From Allobacillus salarius (GTDB taxonomy: Bacteria; Bacillota; Bacilli; Bacillales; Alkalibacillaceae), in contig NZ_VMHE01000001.1 in the NCBI RefSeq assembly GCF_007559425.1, positions 1 to 64,000 on the forward strand: a DNA stretch of 64,000 nucleotides, read 5' to 3'. The notes beneath the pieces are model-generated. The model was not told where the DNA came from. It saw nothing but the letters and a program-made list of their open reading frames with translations, and did not search any database. Shown here piece by piece: positions 51,535-62,432 of this stretch. Within the stretch, counting starts at the first letter, position 1, and each line of letters starts with the position of its first letter. The position numbers and the translations under genes are program-made.

Positions 51535-54216
51535 TCATTTGTCATTGTCTTTATCATATGAGAGCCATTTTTTTGCATGGTCGATAAGTTGTTGCGTATC
51601 TTCATAAAGTACTGGTGTTTCACCGAGTGATTGAATAAATTGTTTTCCATAACGTTTACTCATTACACGTTTATCTAAAATAATCATTAATCCACGATCT
51701 TCAGAATGCCGGATTAATCGACCGAAAGCTTGGCGAAATCTGGTGATTGCCAATGGTAATGCCAACTGCTCAAAAGGGTTTTCTTTCTGTTGTTTCATTA
51801 CATTCCACTTCGCCTGGTATACGGGATGATTAGGCGATTCAAATGGCAGCCGAGCTATACAAATGACCTTTTCGGTATCATTTAAAAGGTCTACCCCTTC
51901 CCAAAAAGAGTTCGTCCCTAACAATACACCGTCATCTGTTTCTTCAAATAGTCTTTTCAATTTATCTCGACTACTTGATTGAACCCCTTGTGCGAAAATC
52001 GACACTGTCCGAGACGTTGGTTGTAAACGTTCGTACGTATCTTTTAATAATTGATAAGACGTAAATAATATGAGCATTTTTTTATTCGTTTGTGCATGGA
52101 AACGGTCGACAAATGAAGCGACGTGTTGAGCATAAGTTTTTGCACTCACATCCGTTATATTCGGAAAATCGGCTGGAATTAGCACTTCTGTACGATTGGT
52201 ATATACACTTGGCAATGCATATAGGGATGTAGGTGTATCTTCCGGTAAACCAATTTGTAATAAAAAATGTTGGAATGAATTCTTTAATTGTAAAGTAGAA
52301 CTCATAAAAACAATGCTATTCGTATATCGTCCATACCAACTACTTAACTGTTCACTCAAATCTAGTTGCTCAATATTTAATGACGCTGCATTTTTCGCAC
52401 CTTGTTGATCAATTTCAATCCAACGTACCATTTTCTTTTCTTGTTGGAAAAATGTCGTTAAAAATTCGATGATTTCCTCTAACTGTCGATTCGCTTTCGT
52501 TTGAATCGACCGTTCAAGGTCTGTTTTTAAATATTTTTTTAAGATTGAATTTCTTAACTGATCACAGCTTAACAAAAATTGATTCAATTGTTCGCGAATT
52601 TCGCCGCTAAAAATCATTTCTAAAGCTTCTTCGTCAACCGATAGTTGTATCTTACCCGTATCAGACACAGGGTCCTTTGGTGAATGAAGAAAGTCTACCG
52701 CTTGATAAATTAATCTGAAGAAAGAGTCTGCATTTATCTTTGCAGTTTCAATGACTTCGCTCATACCAATACGAGCGAGAGACTGAAACAATTGCAATGT
52801 AGATATATAATCAATTTGATTCGACAGTTGATTCCTTGTGACATTTTCAAAATGATGAGCTTCATCGACGATAATCTGCCTGCTCGGTGGAATAGCTTTC
52901 CTTCCTTTTTTAAAGTCAGCGGTTAAAAATGCATGGTTTACGATAACAATCGCTGCTTTTTTTGCTCTTTCTTTAGCGAAAAAGAAATAGGAAGATCTGT
53001 CCGTAGGTTCATCATCATGATCACAAGAAATCAATTTCCAAATATCCTGACCTCGAGATGGAAGTTGGAGCTCTTCTACATCTCCTGTCTCCGTCTCTGT
53101 TAACCAAACGAGAATAATTGCCAATGATAATGTAATATCAAAATTTGCCGAATCTTTAATGGAACGGTCGTAAAATGCCTTGAACCTCCGCACGTGTAAA
53201 TAGTTACTTGGACTCTTCAATAAAGCAAGACTCCCAGCTGGGAACAAGTTCGGGTAACGTTCGCTATATTTAAAAATTTGTTTTTGTAATTGTAAAGTGT
53301 ATGTACTGATGATCGTACGGACATTATATTTACGGCTATATGCATAAGCCGCCAATAAATAAGCTAACGTTTTACCTAGTCCTGATGGTGCTTCGATCAC
53401 TCGGTGTTGCTTTTTTTGAAAGGCATCATAAATCTCTTTTGCAATTTCTTGCTGACCTTCTCGACTCTCGAATAAAGGTTCTGAAAACGTTTCGTTTAAA
53501 AATTGATTAAAATCATCAAAATGGACGTCTTTAATGACGTCGGTCTCATGTATTTGCTTAATTGCTAAACCGTATTGATAATCAAGTGCATAATTTGAAT
53601 CGCTGCGTTGTCGTTTCTCAGCGATCAAGTCATCGAAGAAAAACTCTGTATCTGTTTGGAAATTACTAATTAACGGCTTCAACTGAAGCAATGTTTCTAG
53701 TGGTAGTCCATTCATTTTTTGAATGATTTCCAAAAAGATAAGAGCTGTTACATATGCATCAGATAGCGCACGATGTGGCTTAAAATGCTCAATATTTAAA
53801 TAATTAGTCAAATCCTGAAGCCGATAACCTGGTGCTGATGGGAAAAAAACACGTGACAATTCTACTGTATCGATTACTGCACATGCAATCGGAGAGTGTC
53901 CGGCCTTTACTAAGCTTTGATTTAAAAATTCATAATCAAAGTGAACCGGATGTGCGATAAAAAAGCAGTCATCAAAGAAAGGCAGGATTTCTGGAATTAC
54001 TTCTTTGAAAGTCGGTGCATCGACTAAGTCCCTTTCGCTAATACCTGTCAATTGCGAAACAAATGGGGGAATTGACCCATTCGGTTTAATATTTGCTTCA
54101 TACTCATCGACGATTTTGCCGTCTTCAATAACTACAATGCCAATTTCGATAATTTCGTCTCCGTTTTTTACTGAGTTTCCTGTCGTTTCTAAATCGACCG
54201 ATACAAATCGAGTCAT
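51535..54216 (-). CDS. dinG: DinG-type helicase with N-terminal 3'-5' exonuclease domain
   Basis: About 893 residues. A DEDDh exonuclease (VSVDLETTG at 4-12, HPVHFDYEFLN, HRALSDAYVT) is fused to a superfamily 2 XPD-like helicase with Walker A SGLGKT, box II VDEAHHFEN and final motif ITRFRQAFGRLIRHSEDRG. No FeS cysteines stand out, as in Bacillus DinG, which is mainly a nuclease. The start is ATG 54216 after GGAGAGGAGGAAAAAA. Confidence 0.92.
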   Translation of the reverse strand: MTRFVSVDLETTGNSVKNGDEIIEIGIVVIEDGKIVDEYEANIKPNGSIPPFVSQLTGISERDLVDAPTFKEVIPEILPFFDDCFFIAHPVHFDYEFLNQSLVKAGHSPIACAVIDTVELSRVFFPSAPGYRLQDLTNYLNIEHFKPHRALSDAYVTALIFLEIIQKMNGLPLETLLQLKPLISNFQTDTEFFFDDLIAEKRQRSDSNYALDYQYGLAIKQIHETDVIKDVHFDDFNQFLNETFSEPLFESREGQQEIAKEIYDAFQKKQHRVIEAPSGLGKTLAYLLAAYAYSRKYNVRTIISTYTLQLQKQIFKYSERYPNLFPAGSLALLKSPSNYLHVRRFKAFYDRSIKDSANFDITLSLAIILVWLTETETGDVEELQLPSRGQDIWKLISCDHDDEPTDRSSYFFFAKERAKKAAIVIVNHAFLTADFKKGRKAIPPSRQIIVDEAHHFENVTRNQLSNQIDYISTLQLFQSLARIGMSEVIETAKINADSFFRLIYQAVDFLHSPKDPVSDTGKIQLSVDEEALEMIFSGEIREQLNQFLLSCDQLRNSILKKYLKTDLERSIQTKANRQLEEIIEFLTTFFQQEKKMVRWIEIDQQGAKNAASLNIEQLDLSEQLSSWYGRYTNSIVFMSSTLQLKNSFQHFLLQIGLPEDTPTSLYALPSVYTNRTEVLIPADFPNITDVSAKTYAQHVASFVDRFHAQTNKKMLILFTSYQLLKDTYERLQPTSRTVSIFAQGVQSSSRDKLKRLFEETDDGVLLGTNSFWEGVDLLNDTEKVICIARLPFESPNHPVYQAKWNVMKQQKENPFEQLALPLAITRFRQAFGRLIRHSEDRGLMIILDKRVMSKRYGKQFIQSLGETPVLYEDTQQLIDHAKKWLSYDKDNDK

Positions 54217-54258
54217 TTTTTTCCTCCTCTCCACCATAAATGTTAGGATGACAAAACA

Positions 54259-54281
54259 AACTCCCACTTGAAATGGGAGTT
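54259..54281 (-). terminator. hairpin overlapping the panD stop
   Basis: AACTCCCA (54259-54266) pairs with TGGGAGTT (54274-54281); on the minus strand TGTTTTG follows. The stem starts at the panD stop codon. Confidence 0.65.
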
Positions 54282-54663
54282 ATAAAATCGTTAATGGTGG
54301 TTCCTCTTCAAGCTGCTGTTCGATTTGGTTTTTTTCATTCAAAATAGCGATTGAGGGGCGATGTTCGCCTAATTCTTTTTCGTCGATTTGGACATAGGAA
54401 ATAATGATGATTTGATCCCCTGGTTGAAATTTACGAGCTGCTGCTCCATTCAAACAAATAACACCACTGTCTGGTTCACCGGAAATCACATAGGTTTCAA
54501 TCCGCTCCCCATTGTTATTATTGACAATTTGCACCTTTTCATGAGGCAAGATGCCTACCTTCTTCAATAATGTGGAATCTATCGTTATACTTCCAACATA
54601 GTTTAAGTTCGCTTCAGTTACTGTTGCTCTATGAATTTTCGCATTCATCATGGTACGGATCAT
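54280..54663 (-). CDS. panD: aspartate 1-decarboxylase precursor
   Basis: A 127-residue pyruvoyl enzyme that makes beta-alanine for pantothenate. The self-cleavage site is G24-S25 in [10 protein letters not shown], so S25 becomes the pyruvoyl group. Last gene of panBCD, three bases after panC. Confidence 0.95.
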   Translation of the reverse strand: MIRTMMNAKIHRATVTEANLNYVGSITIDSTLLKKVGILPHEKVQIVNNNNGERIETYVISGEPDSGVICLNGAAARKFQPGDQIIIISYVQIDEKELGEHRPSIAILNEKNQIEQQLEEEPPLTIL

Positions 54664-54665
54664 GA

Positions 54666-55544
54666 TTACTCTTCACCTCTGTAGATTTCTTCACCCGATT
54701 GATTAAGGATAAGATTATCAATAAGCCGGGCTTCTTTATAATGCACTGCAACTGCAATAATAATTGAATCACTTTCTTTTATTAAAGGCAGTAAATCTGG
54801 GTAAGTCAAACAATCTACATAATCAATTTCAGCACTGACTCGCTCTTGTAGTCTATGTTTTACGTGATCGATTACTTGATCACGTGACCAGCTTTCATTC
54901 GACTGTATAAAGTGTTGACCAGCTTTCAATGCTTGATAAATATTTGGCGCTTCTTTCCGTTCGGCAGCAGATAGTCTAACGTTTCGACTACTCATGGCTA
55001 ATCCATCTGATTCACGTTCAGTCGGAATTGGAACAAGTGTAATATCATAATTTAGATCTTCAATTAGTGCGTCGACAACAGCTACTTGTTGTGCGTCTTT
55101 TAATCCAAAATAAGTTTTTGTCGGTTGAATAATGATGAATAATTTAGATAAAACCTTCAAAACCCCTTCGAAATGACCGGGTCTACTAGCACCACATAGA
55201 ACATCCTGCCTAGCGAGAAGACTCATTTGAATAACACTTTGTTTCGGGTACATCTCTTCGACAGTTGGATGAAAGACGATATCCACACCAGCTGCTTCCA
55301 AAAGCTCAGCGTCACGTTCTAAATCTTTCGGATAAGATGTTAAATCACTCGTTTGATTGAATTGTAATGGGTTTACGAAAATACTAACGACAACTATGTC
55401 ATTTTCCTTTCGTGCGTTATTGACTAACTGTAAGTGACCTTCGTGTAAATAACCCATTGTGGCTACGAAGCCTATCGATTGACCATTTTGATGAAATTCC
55501 TTGGATTTTTCTCTCATTTGCTTAATGGTGTTTATACGTATCAT
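54666..55544 (-). CDS. panC: pantothenate synthetase
   Basis: A 292-residue ATP-dependent ligase of pantoate and beta-alanine. [11 protein letters not shown] (HIGH-like), [25 protein letters not shown] and the MSSRNVRLS (KMSKS-like) motifs are intact. It overlaps panB by four bases. Confidence 0.95.
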   Translation of the reverse strand: MIRINTIKQMREKSKEFHQNGQSIGFVATMGYLHEGHLQLVNNARKENDIVVVSIFVNPLQFNQTSDLTSYPKDLERDAELLEAAGVDIVFHPTVEEMYPKQSVIQMSLLARQDVLCGASRPGHFEGVLKVLSKLFIIIQPTKTYFGLKDAQQVAVVDALIEDLNYDITLVPIPTERESDGLAMSSRNVRLSAAERKEAPNIYQALKAGQHFIQSNESWSRDQVIDHVKHRLQERVSAEIDYVDCLTYPDLLPLIKESDSIIIAVAVHYKEARLIDNLILNQSGEEIYRGEE

Positions 55545-56377
55545 TTTTCTCCACCATATAACCCATCAAGCACATCATCGTTGATGGCATATGTATGCTC
55601 ATCTGATGGAAATGCAGTTGTTTTTACTTCACTTATGTAGGTTCTAATTGCTTGATCGATACTCTCATTTAAGTTAGCTTGCGGTTTAACAAACTTTGCG
55701 AGACGCTCCACGCCATATTGCAATAGATCGTGGTAGACAAGTACTTGGCCATCAGTTCCATTCCCTGCTCCAATACCGATTGTTGGAACGTTCGAGTTTT
55801 TCGTTATATTTGTCGCAAGTTTTGCAGGCACACATTCAAGAACGATCGAAATAACTCCCGCATCGTTTAATGCATTGGCATTCTCAATTAATAGCCTTGC
55901 TTCTTCGGTTGTTTTACCTTGAACGCGATAGCCACCTAAGACCTGGAATGTTTGTGGTGTTAAGCCGATATGTCCAACGACTGGAATACCTGCTTGTGTC
56001 AGCTTACGAATTAATGGGGCAAGCTCTTGTCCCCCTTCGAGTTTCACTGCATCTGCTCCAGTTTCTTGAACGATTCGAGCAGCATTTTTCATTGCTTCCG
56101 CTTCAGAGACATGAAAAGACATAAAAGGTAAATCAACGACGGTAAACGTATTAGGTGCCCCGCGTTTGACTGCTTTCCCATGATGAATCATATCATCGAC
56201 TGTCACTGGAATTGTTGAATCGTAGCCAAGAACAACCATTCCCAATGAATCTCCAACTAAAATCATATCCACACCTGCATTCTCAGCTGTTTTGGCAGAT
56301 GGATAATCATAGGCAGTTAACATGGTGATTTTTTTATTTTCCTGCTTCATCTTTTCAAAGGTACGTCTTGTTTTCAT
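55541..56377 (-). CDS. panB: 3-methyl-2-oxobutanoate hydroxymethyltransferase
   Basis: About 278 residues, a TIM-barrel enzyme that makes ketopantoate from alpha-ketoisovalerate. [29 protein letters not shown] and VKLEGGQE are family signatures. The start is ATG 56377 after AAAGGAGTC. First of panBCD, downstream of birA. Confidence 0.95.
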   Translation of the reverse strand: MKTRRTFEKMKQENKKITMLTAYDYPSAKTAENAGVDMILVGDSLGMVVLGYDSTIPVTVDDMIHHGKAVKRGAPNTFTVVDLPFMSFHVSEAEAMKNAARIVQETGADAVKLEGGQELAPLIRKLTQAGIPVVGHIGLTPQTFQVLGGYRVQGKTTEEARLLIENANALNDAGVISIVLECVPAKLATNITKNSNVPTIGIGAGNGTDGQVLVYHDLLQYGVERLAKFVKPQANLNESIDQAIRTYISEVKTTAFPSDEHTYAINDDVLDGLYGGEK

Positions 56378-56391
56378 AAGTAAAGACTCCT

Positions 56392-57363
56392 TTACCAATA
56401 AATTTCTGCCGAGTACAAGGCAGTTTGCCTACCCAATTCATCTTCAATAAGAAGCGCACCATCGTGTTGAATTCCAACAAATTTTGCTTGAAACGTTTCT
56501 TTTGTTTTAATTGTTAACCACTCATTTAAGCGATACGCGTGTTGCTCCCACTCTTTCTTAATCGGTTCAAATCCTTCTTCTATAAATGTATCATACTTTT
56601 CTTCCAGTCGCTGCGCAACCTCGTGGAAAACTTGCGTTAAATCGTATGACTTACCTGTTTCTATTTTTAAAGAAGTCACTTTTTCTCTAAGGTCTTCCGG
56701 AAATTGATCCTGATCTTGATTAATGTTCATTCCGATGCCAAGTAATATGTACTCAATTTGATCTTGTTCAGCTTGCATTTCGGTCAAAATACCCGTCAGT
56801 TTAAGTCTTCTTGAAAAAACATCATTCGGCCATTTGATTTTCACTTCTAGACCTAATTGACGAAACGCTTCAACTAGCGCAACAGCTGCAACCAAGGTTA
56901 ATTGTGTAGCGTCTTTCGGTTCCAAAGATGTTGGACGTAAAATGACCGTAAACCATAATCCGTGCTTGTCTTCAGAATGCCATGATCGTTTTAGCCTGCC
57001 ACGACCCTTTGTTTGATGATCAGCGATAATGACGGTACCGTGCGGTGCGTCCTCTCTCGCTAGATCGTGTCCTAAAAATTGAGTCGAGTCGATTGATTTA
57101 CGGTGAATCAAGTTTTTACCAAGCCATTTTGTTGATAGGCCCCACTGTATAGAAGAAGCTGATAATTCATCAGGGAATCCGATAATACGGTATCCTTTGT
57201 TTCTTACGGCTTCTATTTGATAGCCATCTTTTTTCAGCTCATTCATGTGTTTCCATATCGCTGACCTAGATATACCGAGTTGCTCAGATAATCGTTCACC
57301 TGATATATATCGATCGGAATAATTTGAAAGTAACTCAATTAGTTTTGTTCGGTTTGATTCCAT
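56392..57363 (-). CDS. birA: biotin-protein ligase / biotin repressor
   Basis: A 323-residue bifunctional protein. An N-terminal winged helix ([23 protein letters not shown]) binds bio operators; the ligase centre has [12 protein letters not shown] and KWPNDVF, with a C-terminal SH3-like cap. It overlaps cca by 25 bases. Confidence 0.94.
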   Translation of the reverse strand: MESNRTKLIELLSNYSDRYISGERLSEQLGISRSAIWKHMNELKKDGYQIEAVRNKGYRIIGFPDELSASSIQWGLSTKWLGKNLIHRKSIDSTQFLGHDLAREDAPHGTVIIADHQTKGRGRLKRSWHSEDKHGLWFTVILRPTSLEPKDATQLTLVAAVALVEAFRQLGLEVKIKWPNDVFSRRLKLTGILTEMQAEQDQIEYILLGIGMNINQDQDQFPEDLREKVTSLKIETGKSYDLTQVFHEVAQRLEEKYDTFIEEGFEPIKKEWEQHAYRLNEWLTIKTKETFQAKFVGIQHDGALLIEDELGRQTALYSAEIYW

Positions 57364-58544
57364 GTTTTCACTTGCCTTTCGATTTCATCTTTTTGATTCG
57401 GCAACTCCTGGCGCAACACTTGGTATTCCAACTCACTGAGATAATCGCTGATCCATTTTCCTTTTTTTCGTCCAGGAAATAAACGGATCAAGTCAGATCC
57501 GTTAATTGCCAAGTCGCTTTTTTGCTTAATAGGCAACTGTTCGAACATCGAATAAAGTTCACTTAAATCATAGGACTTACCTTCAGCTAAGCGAATGTAT
57601 TCGTTCCATGATGGTATATGGTCAAACGTCAATTGATACAACAGATCATTCGTTAGTCCCGTTGTTTGATGTTGATCAAAAGCTTCATGAATAATAGTCG
57701 CTTTTCGTTTGACTGCGTTAGAGAGCTTATACGCTTTACACCATGTTGATATCGATATCGATGGTTCCATCAAATGTAAATACGCGATTAAGACGGCTTG
57801 ATCGCTTATTGGTTCACGAAGTCGTTTATAAACTTGCGAAAAAACTTCTTCATTCTCTCGAAATATCGGTAACTGTTGATAAAGGTTGGTTTCTTTTAAA
57901 TATTCCAATGCTCGAACGACACCGTTTCCGCCGAACATCTTCGTCAGTTCCACTGTAATTCGTTCTACAGAGATTGCGTCTAATAGTGAACGGTTTTCTT
58001 TTATAGCCGTAACTACTTCGTCATCAATGAAGAATTCCAATTGACTGGAGAAGCGAATGGCCCGCAACATCCGAAGTGCATCTTCGTTAAATCGATCTTG
58101 TGCATGTCTAACGGTCTGAATGCGTTTTGACTTTAAATCCTGCAGACCATTAAACGGATCGATAATATTACCATCTAGATCCATAGCTATAGCATTAATC
58201 GTAAAATCTCTTCGACTTAAGTCTTCTTCTATGCTATCTACAAAAAACACTTGCTCTGGATGACGGTGGTCTTTATACTCCCCTTCTGTCCGGTAAGTCG
58301 TTACTTCATACGAATTATCATTCAAAAGAACTAATATTGTTCCGTGTTCGATGCCAACAGGAATCGTTCTTTTAAATAATTGTTGAACAGTGTGTGGATC
58401 TGCGTCAGTTGCGAGATCAACATCACCGATTGTACGCTTTAATTGGAAGTCACGTACGGATCCACCGACAAAAAAACACTCATATCCGTGTTTGTTGAGT
58501 GTATGTATAATAGGTGCCGCCTGATCGAATGGTTTACCGATCAT
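57339..58544 (-). CDS. cca: CCA-adding tRNA nucleotidyltransferase
   Basis: A 401-residue class II enzyme that adds or repairs the 3' CCA of tRNA. FFVGGSVRD, IGDVDLATDADP and RRDFTINAIAMD mark the catalytic head; DALRMLRAIRF the neck. It overlaps birA. Confidence 0.93.
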   Translation of the reverse strand: MIGKPFDQAAPIIHTLNKHGYECFFVGGSVRDFQLKRTIGDVDLATDADPHTVQQLFKRTIPVGIEHGTILVLLNDNSYEVTTYRTEGEYKDHRHPEQVFFVDSIEEDLSRRDFTINAIAMDLDGNIIDPFNGLQDLKSKRIQTVRHAQDRFNEDALRMLRAIRFSSQLEFFIDDEVVTAIKENRSLLDAISVERITVELTKMFGGNGVVRALEYLKETNLYQQLPIFRENEEVFSQVYKRLREPISDQAVLIAYLHLMEPSISISTWCKAYKLSNAVKRKATIIHEAFDQHQTTGLTNDLLYQLTFDHIPSWNEYIRLAEGKSYDLSELYSMFEQLPIKQKSDLAINGSDLIRLFPGRKKGKWISDYLSELEYQVLRQELPNQKDEIERQVKTWNQTEQN

Positions 58545-58559
58545 GGAATCTACCGCCTT

Positions 58560-59684
58560 CTATACTTCATAATAAAGATTTTCATAACGTTTAATGATTT
58601 GTTCAGCATCAAAGCACTCTCTCACTCTTTCTTTGGAAAGAGTCGATTGTCGTTTCCATTCAGACTCTTGTGTCAAAAGGTGAATGGCTCTTTTGCTCAT
58701 CGCTTCAATATCGCCAACTTCACAAATATAGCCTGTTTCACCATCTTTAATCACCTCAGGAATCCCGCCTGTATTCGAACCAATTGACGGTACTCCAGCT
58801 ACCATAGCTTCCAAAAGTACTAAGCCGAAACTTTCTTTCTCAGAGACTAACAAATTTAGATCACTAATTGCGAATAAGTCATGTATGTTGTCCTGCCTAC
58901 CCATAAAGATGACTTGATCTTGTAATCCTAGATTTTGAACGAGTTGATAAGCATCACCATATTCAGGGCCATCGCCTACTAAAAGAAGTTTTGTATTTAC
59001 TGTTTGTTGAACTCGATGAAAAACATGAATGACATCTTGAACTCTTTTCACTTTGCGAAAGTTGGAAATATGAATCATTACTTTTTCAGCTGGCTGAATG
59101 GATAATTTTCTTTTTAATTCTTTTTTATCAGTTGGTTCGTCTATTTTATCAGATTCAATAAAGTTATGAACGACTTCAATGTCTTTTTGTATATTTAGTA
59201 ATTCTTTCGTTTGGTCCCTTAAACTATAGGAAACAGCCGTGACAGCATCTGACTCTTCAATCCCGAAACGAATTAAATTCGTTAGACTTGGATCAATACC
59301 AAGTACCGTAATATCTGTTCCATGCAAGGTTGTAATGACACGCACATCTTTTTTCGCCATTTGTTTAGCTAAAAGAGCGCATATTGCATGTGGCATTGCA
59401 TAGTGAGCATGAATGATATCTAACTGTTCACGGTCGATGACCTCCGCTATTTTACTCGCCAAAGATAAGTCATAAGGCGGGTGTTTGAATACTGGATAAT
59501 TTGCAATTTCAACTTCATGGAAGAAGATATTAGGGTCTAGCCGTTTTAAACGAAAGGGCATGGTTTGTGAAATAAAATGAATCTCATAATCCCGGTCAGA
59601 TAGATGCATACCTAATTCGGTTGCTACCACCCCAGATCCCCCGACTGTTGGATAGCAAACGATACCTATTTTCTTATTCATCAT
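58560..59684 (-). CDS. bshA: N-acetyl-alpha-D-glucosaminyl L-malate synthase
   Basis: About 375 residues, GT4-fold glycosyltransferase; first step of bacillithiol synthesis. [19 protein letters not shown] is the donor-binding loop region and [18 protein letters not shown] the C-terminal motif. The ATG at 59684 lies in the last codons of mgsA (mgsA stops at 59674), so translation may be coupled. A longer ORF to 59798 is mgsA overlap. The usual bshB1 between mgsA and bshA is absent. Confidence 0.92.
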   Translation of the reverse strand: MMNKKIGIVCYPTVGGSGVVATELGMHLSDRDYEIHFISQTMPFRLKRLDPNIFFHEVEIANYPVFKHPPYDLSLASKIAEVIDREQLDIIHAHYAMPHAICALLAKQMAKKDVRVITTLHGTDITVLGIDPSLTNLIRFGIEESDAVTAVSYSLRDQTKELLNIQKDIEVVHNFIESDKIDEPTDKKELKRKLSIQPAEKVMIHISNFRKVKRVQDVIHVFHRVQQTVNTKLLLVGDGPEYGDAYQLVQNLGLQDQVIFMGRQDNIHDLFAISDLNLLVSEKESFGLVLLEAMVAGVPSIGSNTGGIPEVIKDGETGYICEVGDIEAMSKRAIHLLTQESEWKRQSTLSKERVRECFDAEQIIKRYENLYYEV

Positions 59685-60090
59685 ATAAAGATGTTGACTC
59701 CTTGACGTTTCTCCAATCAAGCCACCCGCTTTGAATGCCGCGAACCATAATTTCAGCTGACGCTTCGTTGGTGGCGAGAGGGATTCGATAAACATCACAT
59801 AATCTTAGTAATGCAGTAACATCTGGTTCATGTGGTTGAGCTGTCAATGGGTCTCTAAAGAAAACCACTAAGTCTAAATCATTCGCTGCAATTTTTGCAC
59901 CGATTTGCTGATCACCACCTAATGGCCCCGATTGAAATCGATGAACATCCAACCCAACCTCTTCTTGAATCATTTTTCCTGTTGTACCTGTAGCAAATAA
60001 TTCATAATCATTAAAAATATCTTTGTAAGCTGTGACGAAATTGAGTAAATTCCTTTTTCGCTTGTCATGTGCAATTAATGCGATTTTCAT
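59674..60090 (-). CDS. mgsA: methylglyoxal synthase
   Basis: A 138-residue enzyme that turns dihydroxyacetone phosphate into methylglyoxal, a phosphate-stress bypass of glycolysis. [27 protein letters not shown] and [16 protein letters not shown] are conserved. Bacillithiol made by the next gene helps detoxify its product in relatives. Confidence 0.95.
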   Translation of the reverse strand: MKIALIAHDKRKRNLLNFVTAYKDIFNDYELFATGTTGKMIQEEVGLDVHRFQSGPLGGDQQIGAKIAANDLDLVVFFRDPLTAQPHEPDVTALLRLCDVYRIPLATNEASAEIMVRGIQSGWLDWRNVKESTSLYDE

Positions 60091-60101
60091 TATTTCACAA
60101 C

Positions 60102-60905
60102 CTATTCCATTAAGTTTTCAAGTCCATAAACGAAATCTTCACGATTCATAACTTCATTGACCGCAAATTCAACACCACTCATAAATGATGCTCTATCTGC
60201 TGAATTATGGTTAATCGTTAATGTTTGTCCGCTCATTCCAAACACAACTTCTTGTTGGGCAATAAATCCTGGTAGTCGCATGCTGTGAATTTTCATTCCA
60301 TCTACATCTGCCCCTCTAGCCCCTTCAATCGTTTCTATTTCATCTGGATGGCCTTGTTTATGCTTTTCTCTTACTTCTTGAATCAGTTGAGCTGTTTTGA
60401 CTGCTGTTCCAGAAGGAGCATCTAATTTATTGTCATGGTGTTTTTCAATGATTTCTACATCCGGAAAGTATTTAGCAGCCTCTTTCGCAAACCGCATCAT
60501 TAAAATGGCACCAATTGCGAAATTCGGTGCGATCACAATACCTGTTGCATTTGAAGCACTTAATTCTTCAAGTTCTTGCAATTGATCCGTTGAAAAACCA
60601 GACGTACCGACAACCGGTCGCACATGGTGGATCAGCGCTTGCTTCGCATGATGGTACCCAGCATGAGGGTTCGTAAGTTCAATTAAAACGTCTGCATTCA
60701 CTTGATCGAATGCTTCCGTCGCATCTGTAAATATTGGTGCATCAAATGCAGGCATGCCTTCCAAATCGCGAAGATTCATTCCGTCGTTTTTTCGGTCGAT
60801 ACAACCGACTAGGCGAAAATGCTCCGTGCGTTCTATTAATGCTAAAGCTTCTCGGCCCATTTTACCGCGAGGGCCGGCAACAATCATATTAATGGTTTTA
60901 TTCAT
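60102..60905 (-). CDS. dapB: 4-hydroxy-tetrahydrodipicolinate reductase
   Basis: A 267-residue NAD(P)H reductase for lysine and meso-DAP, used in peptidoglycan. [11 protein letters not shown] (residues 11-21) is the dinucleotide site; [15 protein letters not shown] the substrate motif. It overlaps ypjD by eight bases. Confidence 0.95.
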   Translation of the reverse strand: MNKTINMIVAGPRGKMGREALALIERTEHFRLVGCIDRKNDGMNLRDLEGMPAFDAPIFTDATEAFDQVNADVLIELTNPHAGYHHAKQALIHHVRPVVGTSGFSTDQLQELEELSASNATGIVIAPNFAIGAILMMRFAKEAAKYFPDVEIIEKHHDNKLDAPSGTAVKTAQLIQEVREKHKQGHPDEIETIEGARGADVDGMKIHSMRLPGFIAQQEVVFGMSGQTLTINHNSADRASFMSGVEFAVNEVMNREDFVYGLENLME

Positions 60906-61242
60906 GTTGATTCTCCTTCTTCGTCCAACGGTTTTGATCTCTATGTTCTATTTTTGACATACTTCGATCGAACGCTTCATCGAGCTCAATGCCAAGTGAA
61001 TTCGCTAATGTCACCAACACAAAATAAACATCACCAAGCTCATCTTCAATCGATTTTTCTTTTTCCGTAGATTTTTTTGGTTTTTCTCCATAATAATGAT
61101 TAATCTCTCGTGCAAGCTCCCCCATCTCTTCAGTAAATCGAGCCATCATAGAAAGTGGAGAAAAATACCCCTCTTCAAATTGTCGGATAAACCGATCTAC
61201 GCGCTCTTGTGTTTCTTTTAATGTTACTGATTGCTTTTCCAC
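60898..61242 (-). CDS. ypjD: MazG-like nucleotide pyrophosphohydrolase (YpjD)
   Basis: A 114-residue all-alpha NTP-pyrophosphatase. FTEEMGELAREIN and SIEDELGDVYFVLVTLAN are the acidic metal-binding EExxE/ExxD motifs. The start is GTG 61242 after GAAGGAGACG. First gene of the long dapB-to-panD unit. Confidence 0.9.
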   Translation of the reverse strand: MEKQSVTLKETQERVDRFIRQFEEGYFSPLSMMARFTEEMGELAREINHYYGEKPKKSTEKEKSIEDELGDVYFVLVTLANSLGIELDEAFDRSMSKIEHRDQNRWTKKENQHE

Positions 61243-61277
61243 GATTTAACGTCTCCTTCATGAAAACATCTAATCAT

Positions 61278-61306
61278 ATGTTAGCTAAACAGACGAATTT
61301 TGACAA
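61278..61306 (-). promoter_or_regulatory. sigma-A promoter of the ypjD-dapB operon
   Basis: On the minus strand TTGTCA (61306-61301), 17-base spacer, TAACAT (61283-61278). It is placed about 35 bases before the GTG start. Confidence 0.6.
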
Positions 61307-61321
61307 ATCATTAAACTTTGT

Positions 61322-61350
61322 TTGATGAATCTAATTTATTTGTCTATAAT
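61322..61350 (+). promoter_or_regulatory. sigma-A promoter of the YitT-family gene
   Basis: TTGATG (61322-61327), 17-base spacer, TATAAT (61345-61350). It is back to back with the ypjD promoter, 15 bases between the two -35 boxes. Confidence 0.7.
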
Positions 61351-61378
61351 ATTCTGGAGATATGTCTGGAGTGGTTAA

Positions 61379-62248
61379 ATGAAAATTCCGATTAAAATGA
61401 AGAATATATTATTTATTATTATTGGTTCTGCAATCTTTTCATTTGGAGTCGTCAATTTCAACATGGCGAACAATTTAACAGAAGGTGGATTTACCGGGAT
61501 CACACTGCTTTTATACTTTCTATTTTCTTGGGATCCTGCAATCATGAACCTTGTTTTAAATGTTCCCGTATTTTTCGTAGGATGGCGTTTGTTAGGCCTA
61601 TCGACGTTTATTTATACGGTAATCGGCACAGTCATGGTTTCTGTATTTCTATGGATTTTTCAAATCTTCCCGTACGGTTTCTCACTACAAAACGATATGA
61701 CGTTGGCGGCATTGTTTGCCGGTTCCTTTATTGGTGTAGGTTTGGGAATTATTTTCCGCTATGGAGGTACAACTGGTGGTGTCGACATCATTGCCCGGCT
61801 AGTCAATAAATATGTTGGCTGGGGTATGGGCCGTACAATGTTTTTATTCGATGCGGTCGTTATTGTTGCATCAGTGATTTTTTATTTGAATGAAATTGAA
61901 GGGATGTATACGTTAGTTGCTGTATTTATCGCAGCTCGAGTCATTGATTTCATGGTGGATGGTGCTTATGCTGCAAGAGGTGCATTGATTGTATCAGACC
62001 ACCAACAAGCGATTGCAAATAAGATATTGAAGGAAATGGACCGTGGCGTGACACTCTTACATGGAAGTGGAAGTTACACAGGTGAAGCTAAACGAGTTAT
62101 TTACTGTGTTGTCGGACGAAACGAGATCATTCGATTGAAAAATTTAATTAACGAAGTTGACCCACATGCCTTCGTTTCCATGATGACTGTCCACGATGTT
62201 CTCGGAGAAGGATTCACATTGGATGAAAATAAGAATCCGATTGATTAA
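61379..62248 (+). CDS. YitT-family membrane protein (YpjC-like)
   Basis: A 289-residue protein with five to six spans and a C-terminal DUF2179 cytosolic domain (GVTLLHGSGSYTGEAKRVIYCVVGRNEIIRLKNLINEVDPHAFV). FSFGVVNFNMANNLTEGGFTGI and RYGGTTGGVDIIARL are family motifs. The function is not established. Same place as ypjC/ypjD region of B. subtilis. Confidence 0.88.
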   Translation: MKIPIKMKNILFIIIGSAIFSFGVVNFNMANNLTEGGFTGITLLLYFLFSWDPAIMNLVLNVPVFFVGWRLLGLSTFIYTVIGTVMVSVFLWIFQIFPYGFSLQNDMTLAALFAGSFIGVGLGIIFRYGGTTGGVDIIARLVNKYVGWGMGRTMFLFDAVVIVASVIFYLNEIEGMYTLVAVFIAARVIDFMVDGAYAARGALIVSDHQQAIANKILKEMDRGVTLLHGSGSYTGEAKRVIYCVVGRNEIIRLKNLINEVDPHAFVSMMTVHDVLGEGFTLDENKNPID

Positions 62249-62260
62249 TGATTTCAATAT

Positions 62261-62296
62261 CTGAATGAAGATGCGTACCGCGTTCTCATTCAGGCA
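62261..62296 (+). terminator. hairpin after the YitT-family gene
   Basis: CTGAATGA (62261-62268) pairs with TCATTCAG (62286-62293); the tail is weak. Confidence 0.5.
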
Positions 62297-62367
62297 TTTA
62301 TTTATAATTTGAGTTTGAATCGTAAGATAATATTAGTTCTCTTCTGCATTTGTGTCTCCATAAAATA

Positions 62368-62405
62368 AAGGCATACTAGAATCTTTTTTCTAGTATGCCT
62401 TTTAT
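62368..62405. terminator. bidirectional terminator
   Basis: AAGGCATACTAGAA (62368-62381) pairs perfectly with TTCTAGTATGCCTT (62389-62402). It separates the YitT-family gene from yugP. Confidence 0.85.
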
Positions 62406-62432
62406 GATGATTTATTTTCTTTGATCAAACGC

